Source: Epiperipatus broadwayi (Eukaryota; Onychophora; Udeonychophora; Euonychophora; Peripatidae). From it: a stretch of 64,000 nucleotides of DNA. The notes below the pieces were generated by a model that worked only from the letters and a program-made list of their open reading frames with translations, had not been told where the DNA came from and did no database searches. The position numbers and the translations under genes are program-made. The DNA lies in the NCBI GenBank assembly GCA_028023455.1, contig JAQFVV010012418.1:10519563-10583562 (forward strand), given 5' to 3'. This document shows positions 24,093 to 39,140 of the stretch, in pieces; position 1 is the stretch's first letter; each line of letters begins with the position of its first letter.

Positions 24093-25862
24093 AAATCATA
24101 TTATTTTCTCCAAGCTTGTTGCTCAATTAGTAATTTTTCTCTCACTAAGGTCTTCATCCAATATTTTTTAAAAACGTTTTTCTCATAATCTTAGAATTTA
24201 GTCTTTTTAAATATTAATAAATCAGCCCTATCTCATGATTTTCTTTTAAAAAAAATATTGTTTTCACTTATCAACACTTCTACATTTCTAATATTATCTA
24301 TCAAAATAATTTCCTTTTCAACTATTGCTTTGTATTCTGTTCTAGATTTACAAATTCAAAGCTTTCAATTTTTCTACACCAATTTTTTATTATTTTTATT
24401 TAATTTTTATTAGTTTTATTAAGTTGCTTTTCAAATAAAATATTTAACAACACTTTTTGTTCAAATGTAATTTTAATGGGCATTTTATATGTTAGCCATG
24501 CAGTTTTTATTATTTCCTACAATTAGCTAACGACTTTTCACATATTTAAAAGCAAGAACTTGTTATGTAACTAATTTTCTGACAAGTTATTAATACTAAT
24601 TTTCTCTTCTTACTATTTATTTTTATTGTTATAGTTTTTATGAATTTATTTTTATCTCAAAGTTTTATAAGCCCTCCCAACCTCACGTAACAATTTTTAA
24701 AGTAAACGATAATAAAATATTTAAAAACAACTAATTTAGAAAAAAAGCGGTTCTTTGAACTCTAAAAAAATCGTAGGATTAAATGAAATTATTGAAAAAT
24801 CTATGAATACGAATGGTCATTTTGAATTGGATTTAGATTCTCTAAGTATTGATGATGTGGTTTTAATTTTGAAACAGCAGTCCTAGATCAAAGATATTGC
24901 AAAATGTAAGATATATTTATCAATTTATAATAATAATATGATGATGAAAGTTCATATAATAATATTGTATCACTGCAGACCGTTATACAAGAGTTTTGTG
25001 AAAAATATTTAGTGTTGTAGCAAAGGGAATAAAAATAAATAGACATGTAGATTTTTCAAATAATGTGGTTGTTTTCACATATGATATTTTAAAAATTTAA
25101 AAAAATGTTTTAAGTTTCTAAGAAGAAAAAAATAATCCATGAAAGTTTAAAAGATAAAAACATTATAGGATTATTTAAGGGACTAGAGAAAGACAATATA
25201 AAGAATGATAACAATGAAGTGAATTTAAAAATACAAACATAACAAAGAAACAACTTGCAAGTAGAATTTTCATTACATTATTACTATTTACTATTAATAC
25301 TCTTTAAAGAAAATAAGCATAAGTATTGAAAATAAAGATTTTAAATAAATATATTATTCTAGTATTTATTTAATGGAAAAGATATATACAAATTACATAT
25401 TTTCCAGAGATGTCTGCAAAGATAAAGAGCATCCACTAAGAAACATTGAATATTATACACATTTATCAATAAACTATTATCACTGACATTATGAAAGAAA
25501 TGAAAAGATTGAATTAATGTTATAATAAAAAAATTACAATAGACAGATATCTGTAATCCTAAAATAAATTTCAATGATTATATAAGGACTGCAAAGGAAA
25601 CACGTGTGATTTGGATGAATTAAATAAAAAAATACTAGAATAAACCAAAGTGATTGACTGTTTGATAAATAAATATATGTTTAATACATTTTCAGATACT
25701 GTTACTCAGAAAAAATGATAAATATTGTAAGCTATTATATTGGATAATAAAATTAGCAACATTATTCACTAATAAATAATCGGAAAATTACTTGCTTAAT
25801 AAATGAGCCATTCCCAAACTACAGAAGCTAAAACTATGTATATATTTCATTAGCAATTTATT
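24093..25862. other. AT-rich non-coding stretch
   Basis: No supported gene. A short frame near 24812-24885 (NGHFELDLDSLSIDDVVLILKQQ in two parts) could be the N-terminal side of the LINE at 26.3 kb, but nothing connects them. Confidence 0.4.
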
Positions 25863-25993
<131 letters not shown>

Positions 25994-26336
25994 AACAATA
26001 AAAATTATTTCAAAAATATATAAACTAGACAATATAAAGCAATTCAAATACTTTTATTTATAAAATTCTGTGTAAAAATAAATGCAATTACAATGAAAGC
26101 TCACTATTTTTTCCAACTATTTCTTACATGTACAGAAAAAATGTGATCTAAATCATATATAGTAATTTCTTTTAAAGTAATATTTAATAGTTATGACCAT
26201 AAATTGTAATACATTTTATTAGCAATAAAACACTTAAAAATAAAAAAGTTATTATATCTCCTTTTTTATTTATAAAACAACCTACTCCATTTTTTATATT
26301 TTTAATATCCTTACAGTATTTTTCTATTCTTGGAAA

Positions 26337-27566
26337 TTCAAAAGTTATACCAATACCAAAAGTCAAATCAAATGATATATCTGGAAAAATCTTTGAAAAA
26401 TGTGTGTATAACAAGATAATAAATAAAGTATGTAAATCTTTATCTAAAACACAACATGGTTTTATCCCAGGTAGATCTGTTGAGACTAATTTGATACATA
26501 TTCAAGATGCTATTGCAAATGCAATGATAACAAATTACAACTAGATGTGATTTATTTTGATTTAAGCAAAGCATTTGACCAGTAGATCACTCTAGATTGA
26601 TTAGTAAGTTGCACAAATTGGTTTTAGTTGTGACTTTTGCAGTGGTTTGTATCTTTTGTCTCAAATAGACCTAATTTTGTATCTTTTGAGTCTGTAAAAT
26701 CATACACATATTTTAGTAATGCTGGAGTGCCTCAAGGAAGTATACTTGGACCCTCTTTTTCAGTTTATTTTTGGAAAGAGCATTGTAAGTGGTTCTGATT
26801 TTCGTGATATTAAACTATATAAAACTATTAAGAATTTTGATGAAGAAATTTTGCAGTCTGATATCAAGAATTTCAGGATTGGTGTGTGGAAAACTAATGG
26901 AAATTAACATTGAAAAAGTTGTGTCATATCTTCTAAAAATCAACTACAAGTCTGTTTAATTATACACTAAACTCAAAAAGTATTTTAAGAAAAGAAGATC
27001 ATAAAGATTTAGGTATTATTTTTAATAATAATGGAACATTTAATAATAATATTCAAAATATTATTACAAAAAGTTATAAAATAATGGGTTTAATTCTCAG
27101 AAACTGTAAAATGTTTAAGAGAAATACATGTGTGTATTTGTTTCATACATTGGTCTTACCTATTTTAAATTATGGATCTTTGATCTGGAATTCATATAAA
27201 TTAAATAATAGATTAGCACTGGAAAAGGTTTATAAAAATTTTTCAGATACATTAAATCAAATAATATGTGACAACAATGCACTCTACAAAAGACGAATCT
27301 ATACTGATATGAAGTATTTAAAAAAAATTACATCAGGTATAATAGATGTGAGAAGTTGCCAAACAACATTATCATTTAAGCTAAAGATAAAGGATACGAG
27401 ATCAAAAAATATGTATAATATTCCAAAATTTAAAAGTGAAACATTAAAAAATTCAGCATTAATAAGATTACCTAGATTGACAATAATCTTTAATGCTGTT
27501 AATATATTTGAAACAGATGATAGAACTTTAGGACTACTGTGCAAAAACTCTGCAAATGCTTTGTGA
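26337..27566 (+). pseudogene. Decayed jockey/CR1-like LINE ORF2 (reverse transcriptase)
   Basis: Successive RT blocks in order but in shifting frames: KVIPIPKV (26337) running after a deletion into FEKCVYNKI; KTQHGFIPGRSVETNLIHI (about 26443-26505); domain A LDVIYFDLSKAFD (26542-26580); domain B AGVPQGSILGP (26721-26753); domain C region FRDIKLYKT near 26800, where the expected ADD reads RD. The last part is an open 160-codon frame, 27084-27566, with the thumb/C-terminal block LVLPILNYGSLIWNSY typical of jockey and CR1 clades. At least two frameshifts or stops and an altered catalytic box mean it is dead. There is no C-terminal zinc knuckle. The 3' side continues into AAATT repeats and an ATT array. 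Confidence 0.75.
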
Positions 27567-27609
27567 ACTAGATTAGCTGTGCATTTTTTTGTTTGGATGT
27601 AAAATCTGT

Positions 27610-30983
<3,374 letters not shown>

Positions 30984-31088
30984 CGCTAGTCAAGCGTTGG
31001 TGGTCGAGTAGTCAGCACAGCTGCCTTACAAGCAGTTGTCCCGGGTTAGCGGGTTCGCTTCTAGGCCTATGCTATGACGCATGAAAAA
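30984..31088 (+). mobile_element. tRNA-derived SINE with 13-bp target-site duplication
   Basis: Begins after a target-site duplication AAAACTAATCTAA (30971-30983), repeated at 31089-31101. Box A region GTGGTCGAGTAGTCAGC; anticodon arm GCTGC-CTTACAA-GCAGT, which would give a UAC anticodon (valine-like); box B GGGTTCGCTTCTAGG. It ends CTATGACGCATGAAAAAA. The length is about 105 bp. The clean duplication shows LINE-machinery insertion. Confidence 0.8.
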
Positions 31089-31101
31089 AAAACTAATCTA
31101 A

Positions 31102-31610
31102 TACTAATATAAAAATAAAATGTATGTTTTGTACTTCCACATTTATGGAAAATGTTTTGATCACGGCTGATGAAAATTGATTACTAGAAAAAATAAATAA
31201 ATTGATAATAATAACATTGGACATATTAATTGTGTCTATAGGCCTGAGTATGTAAATGTGTGTGTATATATATAATTTTATTTCACTTCGTTGTTTATTT
31301 GTAATAATTTTACATGTGCATGTTAACATGCATGGAAAAGCATGCTATCCTTTTTTCATCAGTTTTCTGTTTGACAGTGTACTTTTGATTTCAAGCACCC
31401 CATAATCTATAAATACATATACGTACAACATTGAAGAATTATAATTCTGATAACCATGAATAAAACTATACTAGAATTATTACAATAGTTATTAAATATT
31501 ATACATTTTGTTATAATGTCTTTAATATTATATATATTAATTACTAAAATTTAGTCCATTATATTTTAAAATATTTATTGTACATATTTATGAGTATTAA
31601 TCTTAAAAGT
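31102..31610. other. AT-rich non-coding stretch
   Basis: Nothing recognised between the two SINEs. Confidence 0.5.
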
Positions 31611-31726
31611 TCAAGCGTTGTGGAGAGATCAGCGCAGCCGCCTTGCAAGCAAGCCGTTAGTTGCAGACGGTTGTTGCGGGTTCGCCTCCCGGCAGATGCT
31701 ATGGTATATGAAAAAATAATAATAAT
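31611..31726 (+). mobile_element. tRNA-derived SINE, second copy
   Basis: Same family: TCAAGCGTTGTGGAGAGATC head, GCAGCCGCCTTGCAAGC arm, box B GCGGGTTCGCCTCCCGG, then GATGCTATGGTATATG and an AAAAAATAATAATAATAG tail. The tail shows the (TAA)n end that can seed ATT microsatellites. No clear target-site duplication. Confidence 0.75.
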
Positions 31727-32490
31727 AGTAATGATTTAATAGCAACTTCTGTTTTCTTTGTTCAAAAAGAATCATGTGAGTTTATCTTCAATTTTAACCT
31801 TAAAAATGCTAAGATTTTTCACTTAGAGATAAACCTTAATAAAGTTAAGGAGGTAATATTTATAAATAGAAATAGGACATCTATAATTAGTTGCCAATTT
31901 TCTATTTTAAAATTCGTGAATCTTGGAATATGATTTGATGACATTTCTTCACTATATCTGAATTTAAATCGTTTTCAGGGAAATTAAGAAATTAATTAAA
32001 AATACTTCGTTTGTTATAGTTTTTATAAATATATTATCAGTGTCATAATTCATTATTATTAATACAATATTTATTCTATAAGGACATTTTTATATATATA
32101 TTAATAGGAAAAATATTTATACAGAGTTTAAATATAAAATTTAATAATATTTATTGTATCGAGTATATTTTCGATGCTTTCACGTTATAATCATGGTTAG
32201 TCTGCTAAGAATATTATTTTTTGCTGATTTGAATGCTATTAGATTTTTGGTTCATTACATATTTATTTTGAGTAATGAACCACATCTTTTGCGATTTTTC
32301 CTCTCTTTACACATAACGAATCAACATCCAAATTAGCAAAAAATTAATGTTCTTAGCAGAGTGACCATGAATATAACTTGAAAGCGTTGAAAGTATACTC
32401 ATATGCAATAAATCTTTTTAATTTTTTTTATTTAAATTCTGTATGAGTATTTTTTTACATTAATATTTAGAATGGCAAAGTATGAAAATG
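31727..32490. other. AT-rich non-coding stretch
   Basis: Nothing recognised. Confidence 0.5.
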
Positions 32491-32492
32491 TA

Positions 32493-32493
<1 letters not shown>

Positions 32494-32546
<53 letters not shown>

Positions 32547-32547
32547 A
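32494..32547. repeat. (CA)n(TA)n microsatellite
   Basis: About 18 CA units then 8 TA units. Confidence 0.92.
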
Positions 32548-32778
32548 ACCCAAACTCAAACTTTCAAACTCCCTATAGTTATGTACTGCATCTTATACAA
32601 CTGATATACATGACCACATATTTGTATGTGAAAAATAAAGGGATCTCCAACATATGTATAGACAATATAAACAGACAAAACTCTCTATACATATTGCCAC
32701 TTAGTGCAAGCCAGAGTAATCAATGGATTCCAGAAGGCTTGTGCATAAATTCCCCATCTAGTGCCTACTCATTCAATA

Positions 32779-32820
32779 TCCCCAGACTGGTTTCTGGCTT
32801 GTGGTCTTCATCAGTGAGAA
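32779..32820 (-). ncRNA. Type I hammerhead ribozyme motif, intact core
   Basis: On the minus strand: stem I TTCTCA (complement of 32815-32820) pairs with TGGGGA (complement of 32779-32784). CTGATGA is at 32808-32814 and GAAA at 32791-32794, both intact. Stem II GAC with GCC (one A-C mismatch) around CACAA. The stem III block is ACCAGU and C17 is at 32785. Probably the best family 1 core in the window. Confidence 0.72.
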
Positions 32821-33184
32821 GCCTGGGATCTGTCTCTGTCTTGCACTGAGTGGCAATATGTGTAGAAAGTTTTGCCTGATTTAATAACAGTTATAAGAAA
32901 GCATAAGAATTTGTGATCATGTAATGTTTATTGGCTTAAAACCAATCCTACCTAATAGGATAGAGGTGTCTATGGTTATTAAAAAACCAAAGACACCAAA
33001 ATGTATAGGTACTGAACTGAGTTCAGACCTATATGACTATATAAGCTAATGAGCTTGGATTGAAAATATTATAGTGTTTTAAATTTAAGGCTTATAGTTT
33101 TGTAGTTAAATAGAGATAGATGGTGGCTGCTGGAGGGTTGCATTAGATCCTATGATTTATGTGCAGTGCTCTCATATCCAAGTC

Positions 33185-33226
33185 TCCTCACTGATAAAGG
33201 CCACAAGCCAGAAACTACTCTGGGGG
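33185..33226 (+). ncRNA. Hammerhead motif in tandem unit 1
   Basis: Stem I TCCTCA (33185-33190) with TGGGGG (33221-33226). Box CTGATAA (33191-33197) has G8 changed to A. Stem II GGC/GCC around CACAA, GAAA at 33211-33214, stem III block ACTACT (one pair lost), C17 at 33220. Confidence 0.65.
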
Positions 33227-33639
33227 TATTGGATGAGTAAGCACTAGATGGGGATTTTATGCCCAAGCCTTTTGGTATCTATTGGTTACTCTGGCTTGCA
33301 CTGAGTGTCAATACATATAGAGAGTTTTGCCTGTTTTAATAACAGTTATGAGCAAGCATAAGAAATGGTGATCATGTGATGTTTATTGGCTTAAAACCAA
33401 TCCTGCCTAATAGAATAGGTGTGGCTATGATTATTAAAGAACCAAAGACACCAAAATGTATAGATACTGAACTAAGTTCAGAACTATATGACTATATAAG
33501 CTAATGAGCTTAGATTGAAAATATTATAGTGTTTTCAATTTAAGACTCATAGTTTTGTAATTAAGTAGAGATAAAAGGTGGCTGCTGGAGGGTTGCATTA
33601 GATCCTAAGATCTAGGTGCAATGCTCTCAGATCTAAAGC

Positions 33640-33675
33640 TCTTCAAGGCCACAAGCCAGAAGTTAGTCTGCAGAT
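33640..33675 (+). ncRNA. Hammerhead motif in tandem unit 2, core deleted
   Basis: Reads CTCTTCA directly followed by AGGCCACAAGCCAGAAG, so the 7-base CTGATGA box is missing, and GAAA is now GAAG. Stem III block TTAGT and C17 (33668) lie exactly 448 bases after C17 of unit 1. Confidence 0.55.
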
Positions 33676-33889
33676 ATTGAATGAGTAGGCACTATATGGG
33701 TATTTTATGCACAAGCTTTCTGGCATCCATTGATTATTCTAGCTTGCACTGAGTGGCAATACATGTAGAGAGTTTTGCCTGTTTTAATAATAGTTACGAG
33801 CAAGCATAAGAAGTGGTGATCATGTGATGTTTATTGGCTATAGACAATATACTTATATTTGAATATTATATATATATATATATAACAGA

Positions 33890-34421
33890 GACAATCAATT
33901 TAATATAGAAATAATTAAAAAAGATCTGCCACATTTCAGTAAACTAAAAAATAGAATAAACCATATATCTATTCTTTATGCTTTTCATGTAAACAAAGCT
34001 AAATTTGCAAATTTGAGAGTGAAGTTAATATTGAGAACAGATGTAAATATCTCACAATCAATTATGAAATTATATCAAATAAAGCAGATGTGAAGATAGA
34101 GTTTTATTTATTACAATCCTTCTACTAATAATTAACAAATAATAAATATTAAATAATTTTCAGACTATTAAATGTACATGTAAATAGAACAGAGTTGAGC
34201 AAATTTTATCCAGTTAGAAAATAATTCAGCAAATCCACCACACTATATTTAACAAACTAAAGAATGGAGTGCATCATTTATTTTATATGTTTTTCAGTAA
34301 GTGACATTGAAAATTGTAAAGACTAGACAGACCACTTTATTTTTTAGTTTGCTAAATGTAGTGCGATGGATTAGCTAAATTATTTTATGATGAGATAGAT
34401 TTTAGTCGTCTCTGCTCTATT
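33890..34421. repeat. Inverted repeat element, separate family
   Basis: The left arm 34183-34271 (AATAGAACAGAG...AATGGAGTG) is complementary, with scattered differences, to the right arm 34333-34421 (CACTTTATT...CTCTGCTCTATT). A third partial copy of the inner arm (CAGTAAACTAAAAAATAGA) lies near 33929-33962. A TATGATGAGATAG string in the right arm faintly resembles a hammerhead box but lacks GAAA. An AT array follows. Confidence 0.6.
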
Positions 34422-34452
34422 AACAGGTAATTCAATTATCATGTGAAGTCAT

Positions 34453-35214
<762 letters not shown>

Positions 35215-36310
35215 TTCTTTTTAAGCTATTATATATCATCATTATCATTTTACCCCATTGTGGGATGAAGATATTTCCAAGTTTAATCCAATTCCTCTGA
35301 TTTCTAGACTACCTTCTGTATATCATATCAGTAAACTCTTTTTATTTCACTCATTTATCTCACATGTGGATTTTTAAGTCATTTACAATCTCTTAAGATT
35401 TCTAGCAATACACCTACACCAGAACCACTTCAGTACCTTAATTTTTTTTCAATAATGCCAATAATACCTGTTTGTTCTGTTATTTATGGATTTTCCTTTC
35501 AATCACTTTTTGTTACTCCTAACATAATATCTCCATACTTCATTGAATGATCCAAATCTCTGTATTGCTCATCCATCTATGCATATCCATGTCTTGAATC
35601 TATAAGTAAGATCTAATAAACTATATTTATTAAATTTCCTTTCAACCCCATAGGCATATTTTTAAAAAATATTTAGTTATTTTTACTAAAACCACTCCAC
35701 CAAGTTTAATTCTATGATTAATTTTATTCATTATATTTCTATTTGTATTAATAATATGATCAAGGTATTTGCATGGATAACGTCTAATTCATCATTTAAA
35801 TCTTTATTTGTTTTCCAGAGAAAACCCATTGAACATTATTTTATTTTTTTTAGCATCTATTTTTAGCTCTACTATCTTAAAATTTCATCTGTCAATGTCT
35901 TGAAATATTTCATGAAGCTCTGAAGTATTATTAACAAAAATAACATCAACTGCAAAATCTAGATAATTGTTTTACTTCCTTAGCTTCCTATTTTAAACCC
36001 ACAAAATATTTGTTATAAAAGTGCTCCAACAAGTTTTGGAGATATTGTCAATCTTTTCAACATAATCATGTTAGTAAGACCATGAAATCTAATCATTGTT
36101 ATTGCATGTTGATAAATATTATTCAAAATATATTAATATTTTTACTTTACATATAGATGATCCAATATTTTAATTATTGTAACATTTTTATAGAATCAAA
36201 TGCCTTTTTATAATCTATAAATCAAAGGCATAATTGCAATTAATATCCATTGATTTTTTCTATAACTTCTTTAATTACTTGAATGTGATTCACTGTACTA
36301 AATTACTTTT
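35215..36310 (-). pseudogene. Decayed LINE reverse transcriptase (minus strand)
   Basis: On the minus strand, domain A reads FIDYKKAFDSI at 36186-36228. Further on, 35895-35963 reads DFAVDVIFVNNTSELHEIF, corresponding to the domain C ADD box with the first catalytic Asp changed to Val. Near 35800-35850 GFLWKTNKD fits the following thumb region. The minus-strand 3' end contains CCACAATGGGGTAAAATG then GATAATGATGATATA, a short-repeat tail seen in RTE/CR1-type elements. Many stops and frameshifts are present. The clade is inferred only. Confidence 0.6.
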
Positions 36311-36411
36311 AAAACCAGATTTTTTTTTTTTTTGATTAGTTAAAATTTAATGCTCATTCACTTTTTTTGCTTTAGAAGTTGTAATAATTATATTTATAAA
36401 GCAAATACTCG

Positions 36412-36595
36412 TTACTTTAAAGTAATATACATTAAGGTTACAAACTTAAAACTATGCGCTTGAAAAAATGACAGTAGGGACCTCTGCAAATCTTTTAAAT
36501 AAATCTTGTGATAAAGATTTGCAGAGGTCCCTACTGTCGTTTTTTCAGGTGCATAGTTTTAAGGTTGTAGCCTTAATGTATATTACTTTGCTTTA
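36412..36595. repeat. Near-perfect palindrome (foldback MITE)
   Basis: The left arm 36412-36494 (TTACTTTAAAGTAATATACA... to GCAAATCTT) is the reverse complement of 36513-36595 with a few mismatches and an 18-base loop. The innermost 30 bases (GACAGTAGGGACCTCTGCAA) are perfect. It sits just outside the LINE relic's 5' end. Confidence 0.85.
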
Positions 36596-37111
36596 GAAGA
36601 CAACTAATTTTAGGTTAAAGATGATAGAGTAAATGTTAATATTTTATCTGAAGCATCATGGATGAACATCTTGTCAACGTATTATTTCAAGAAATAATGG
36701 CATGTTTTTAGGAATCTACAAAGTCAATTCTCATCAGAAAATTCAAACTTTTACTAATAAAAAACAAATTATAAGCACCATTAAAATTTGTAAAGAAAAC
36801 TTGGAATTATTTTTTTTGCAAACATTTTAATTTTAAAAGAGCTCTCTTGAAATATGAATTTTTTCTACAGTACAGGCTTTTTCATACCTGCAATTATATA
36901 TGTAATATATAGGTGGTTTGAACTCAGACTTTCACACTCTCTTATAAATGATAACTGTTTGAACAATAATAATTGTTTACAATGCTTTAAAATAGCTTTT
37001 TTTAATTAAACAAATTAGAGCAAATTTGCTAACGAATTTTTGCTTTGACAAACATTTACAAATTTTAAACCAGCATTATCTAAAGCAGAACTATGATGAG
37101 GAAACTGACTT
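36596..37111. other. AT-rich non-coding stretch
   Basis: Nothing recognised. Confidence 0.45.
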
Positions 37112-37205
37112 TATTTTTATTTTTTTTATATGTCAAATGTGCTGACTGGGAAGTGAACATGGGCCAGCTGCTTGGAAGGCAGCTATGCTAAATGCTAGGT
37201 CACCA
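37112..37205 (-). mobile_element. tRNA-derived SINE, decayed copy
   Basis: On the minus strand: TTAGCATAGCTGCCTTCCAAG, GCAGCTGGCCC, box B-like TGTTCACTTCCCAG, then AGCACATTTGACATAT and an A/T tail. Same family as the 31-kb copies, with a damaged box A. Confidence 0.65.
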
Positions 37206-38924
37206 AAAAAGAACATTATTGTTTATTCTTTCTTTAAAAAAACCAAAACTTCATTATTTTATTTGTAAAAAATACATTAAAATGTTCTAATATTTTGTAG
37301 AAAGAAAATGATTTATTTTTAGTTATCTTCCAAGCTTTTTCAAACCATGGTTTCAAGGTAAATCAAAGATATATTTAGTATAGAATTATTATTATAATTT
37401 TTAAATACATGCTTTCACATAAATTTACATTTATGGGCATATTTTAATAAATTTATGCATGAACGTTTACTTAGTAAATTTGAATGTAGGTTAATTTTAA
37501 ATATACTTGACTAATAATTTTACATGTTAAATTTTTTAATAATAGTACTTATTGCATAGACTAGTATATTTTAAAGGTTTTAAAAGATTTATTTATTTTA
37601 TAAATGTTTGTAAACATAGAATATATGGTCTTTAATTTGTAGTTTTTATTTTAAAAAATCTTGTTATTGTTAGGCCAAAAGTTTTTATAGTTGTATAGGT
37701 AAATATATTTGAGAATTTTTAAGCCATTCATAAAGGTAATGGAATATAAGCAAGTGATTATTAGCAATATTATAAAGTTTTTTGAGAATAGTTGATCAGT
37801 TAGTTATTTATGAATTTAAATGCCCATATCCCTAGTTTTATTAAGGTTAACAATCAGTTTCTTTAAACAAACTTTTCAAAATAGATTTAATGATTTATGT
37901 TAAAGTTAATTTATACATTTATTCAAACTTAAATGTATTACATGCTTATAGAAAATATTTATTATATTTAAGTAGATATTATTGACATAAATCATCACTT
38001 ATGTCATACATTATATATTTGCATATACATACATGCTATATATGACTTGCATTATTGATAACATAACAAAATGTATGCTCTGTTTATTGAAATTTAATTT
38101 TTTTAGGTAAAAAATATAAGATTTAATTATTTTGTTTTATATAATTGTTTTTTTTTTTTTTATAATAAACATAATTCATTCTTTGTTTAATAAATTTCCT
38201 TTTTATTTATTATTTCAAGCTCTTACCTTCATTAAAAATTAATAAAAGTTTTTTCAGAAAAAGAGCTGTTACTGCATAAATTTAGATCATATCATTAACA
38301 TTATCCTAAGTGACAATAACGTGTTTTTTATTTAAAATAGATTTTGACATAATGTTTTTACTGATGTTTAAGTTGAAAAAGTAATCTGAAGAGGACTGCA
38401 GCTAACATCAAAAATCTTCTCATTTGTTATTTTGATGGAACAAAATATCTAGAGGACATTCATATTTTTCTGGTCTAATTTTCATGCTAAAATTTTGAAG
38501 TATAAATTAAAATGATTTTTTGCTTGTTTATAAACTATATTTGATTATTTTTACACACTAATTAGTTGGTTATTATAAAGAAACACACAAGTAAACTTTC
38601 AATTTATTCATTTATGTTTAATTTTTAGAAATAGAAGATAATAATCTTGACCATAATATAAAGAAAAAAGCCCTGCAATGTGTATATCATTATCTGTCCA
38701 AATTAAATTGATGTTAAAATCTTTTAAAATATTGTAATTTTTGTATGAATATATCAGGTTTAAAAATATAATTTGATAGTTATTATAAATCTACCTTCAT
38801 TCAGTCACATTCACATATCTACACACACACAAAACTTAACATAAAAATGAATTTATTCACTTTTTGTTTTACTGTTTACTTAAATATCTGTGATAATATT
38901 TATATTACATTGTAATGTTTAAAA
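37206..38924. other. AT-rich non-coding stretch
   Basis: Nothing recognised. Confidence 0.5.
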
Positions 38925-39140
38925 TCAGGCAAAACTCACTATATATATTGCCACACACAGCAAGCTATAGTAATCAATGGATGCCAGAAGGCTTGTGCAT
39001 AAAATCCCCATCTATTGCCTATTCATCGCATCCATTGATTACTCTATCTTTCTGTGTATGGCAATATATATAGTGAGTTTTGCCTGTTTTAACAACAGTT
39101 ATACACAAGCATAAGAGAAGGTCATCATGTTATGTTTATT
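38925..39140. mobile_element. Hammerhead repeat family 1, copy d: short palindrome without ribozyme
   Basis: AGGCAAAACTCACTATATAT to CCTATTCATCG is followed by its inverse ending ATATAGTGAGTTTTGCCTG near 39087 and the family's outer flank (AACAGTTATACACAAGCATA). The segment that would hold the hammerhead is deleted at the fold, leaving a MITE-like hairpin of about 160 bp. Confidence 0.75.

Larger units (their letters stand above)
32668..33840. mobile_element. Hammerhead-bearing repeat family 1, copy c: inverted head plus 448-bp tandem units
   Basis: The left part (32668-32833) is one arm in inverted orientation, starting CAGACAAAACTCTCTATACA. From about 32851 a unit beginning TGCACTGAGTGGCAATA repeats at 33298 and 33747, a period of about 448 bases. 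Each unit carries TTTTGCCTG..TTAATAACAGTTA, GTGATCATGTGATGTTTATT, CAAAGACACCAAAATGTATA, GGCTGCTGGAGGGTTGCATT and a hammerhead site. Two units are nearly complete and the third stops at about 33840 in TTTATTGGCT. Non-coding. The layout resembles retrozyme or hammerhead satellite arrays. Confidence 0.8.

Noticed and set aside
34380-34421. Hammerhead in the 34.2-kb inverted repeat
   Set aside because: TATGATGAGATAG resembles the first box, but no GAAA box or stem I partner follows.
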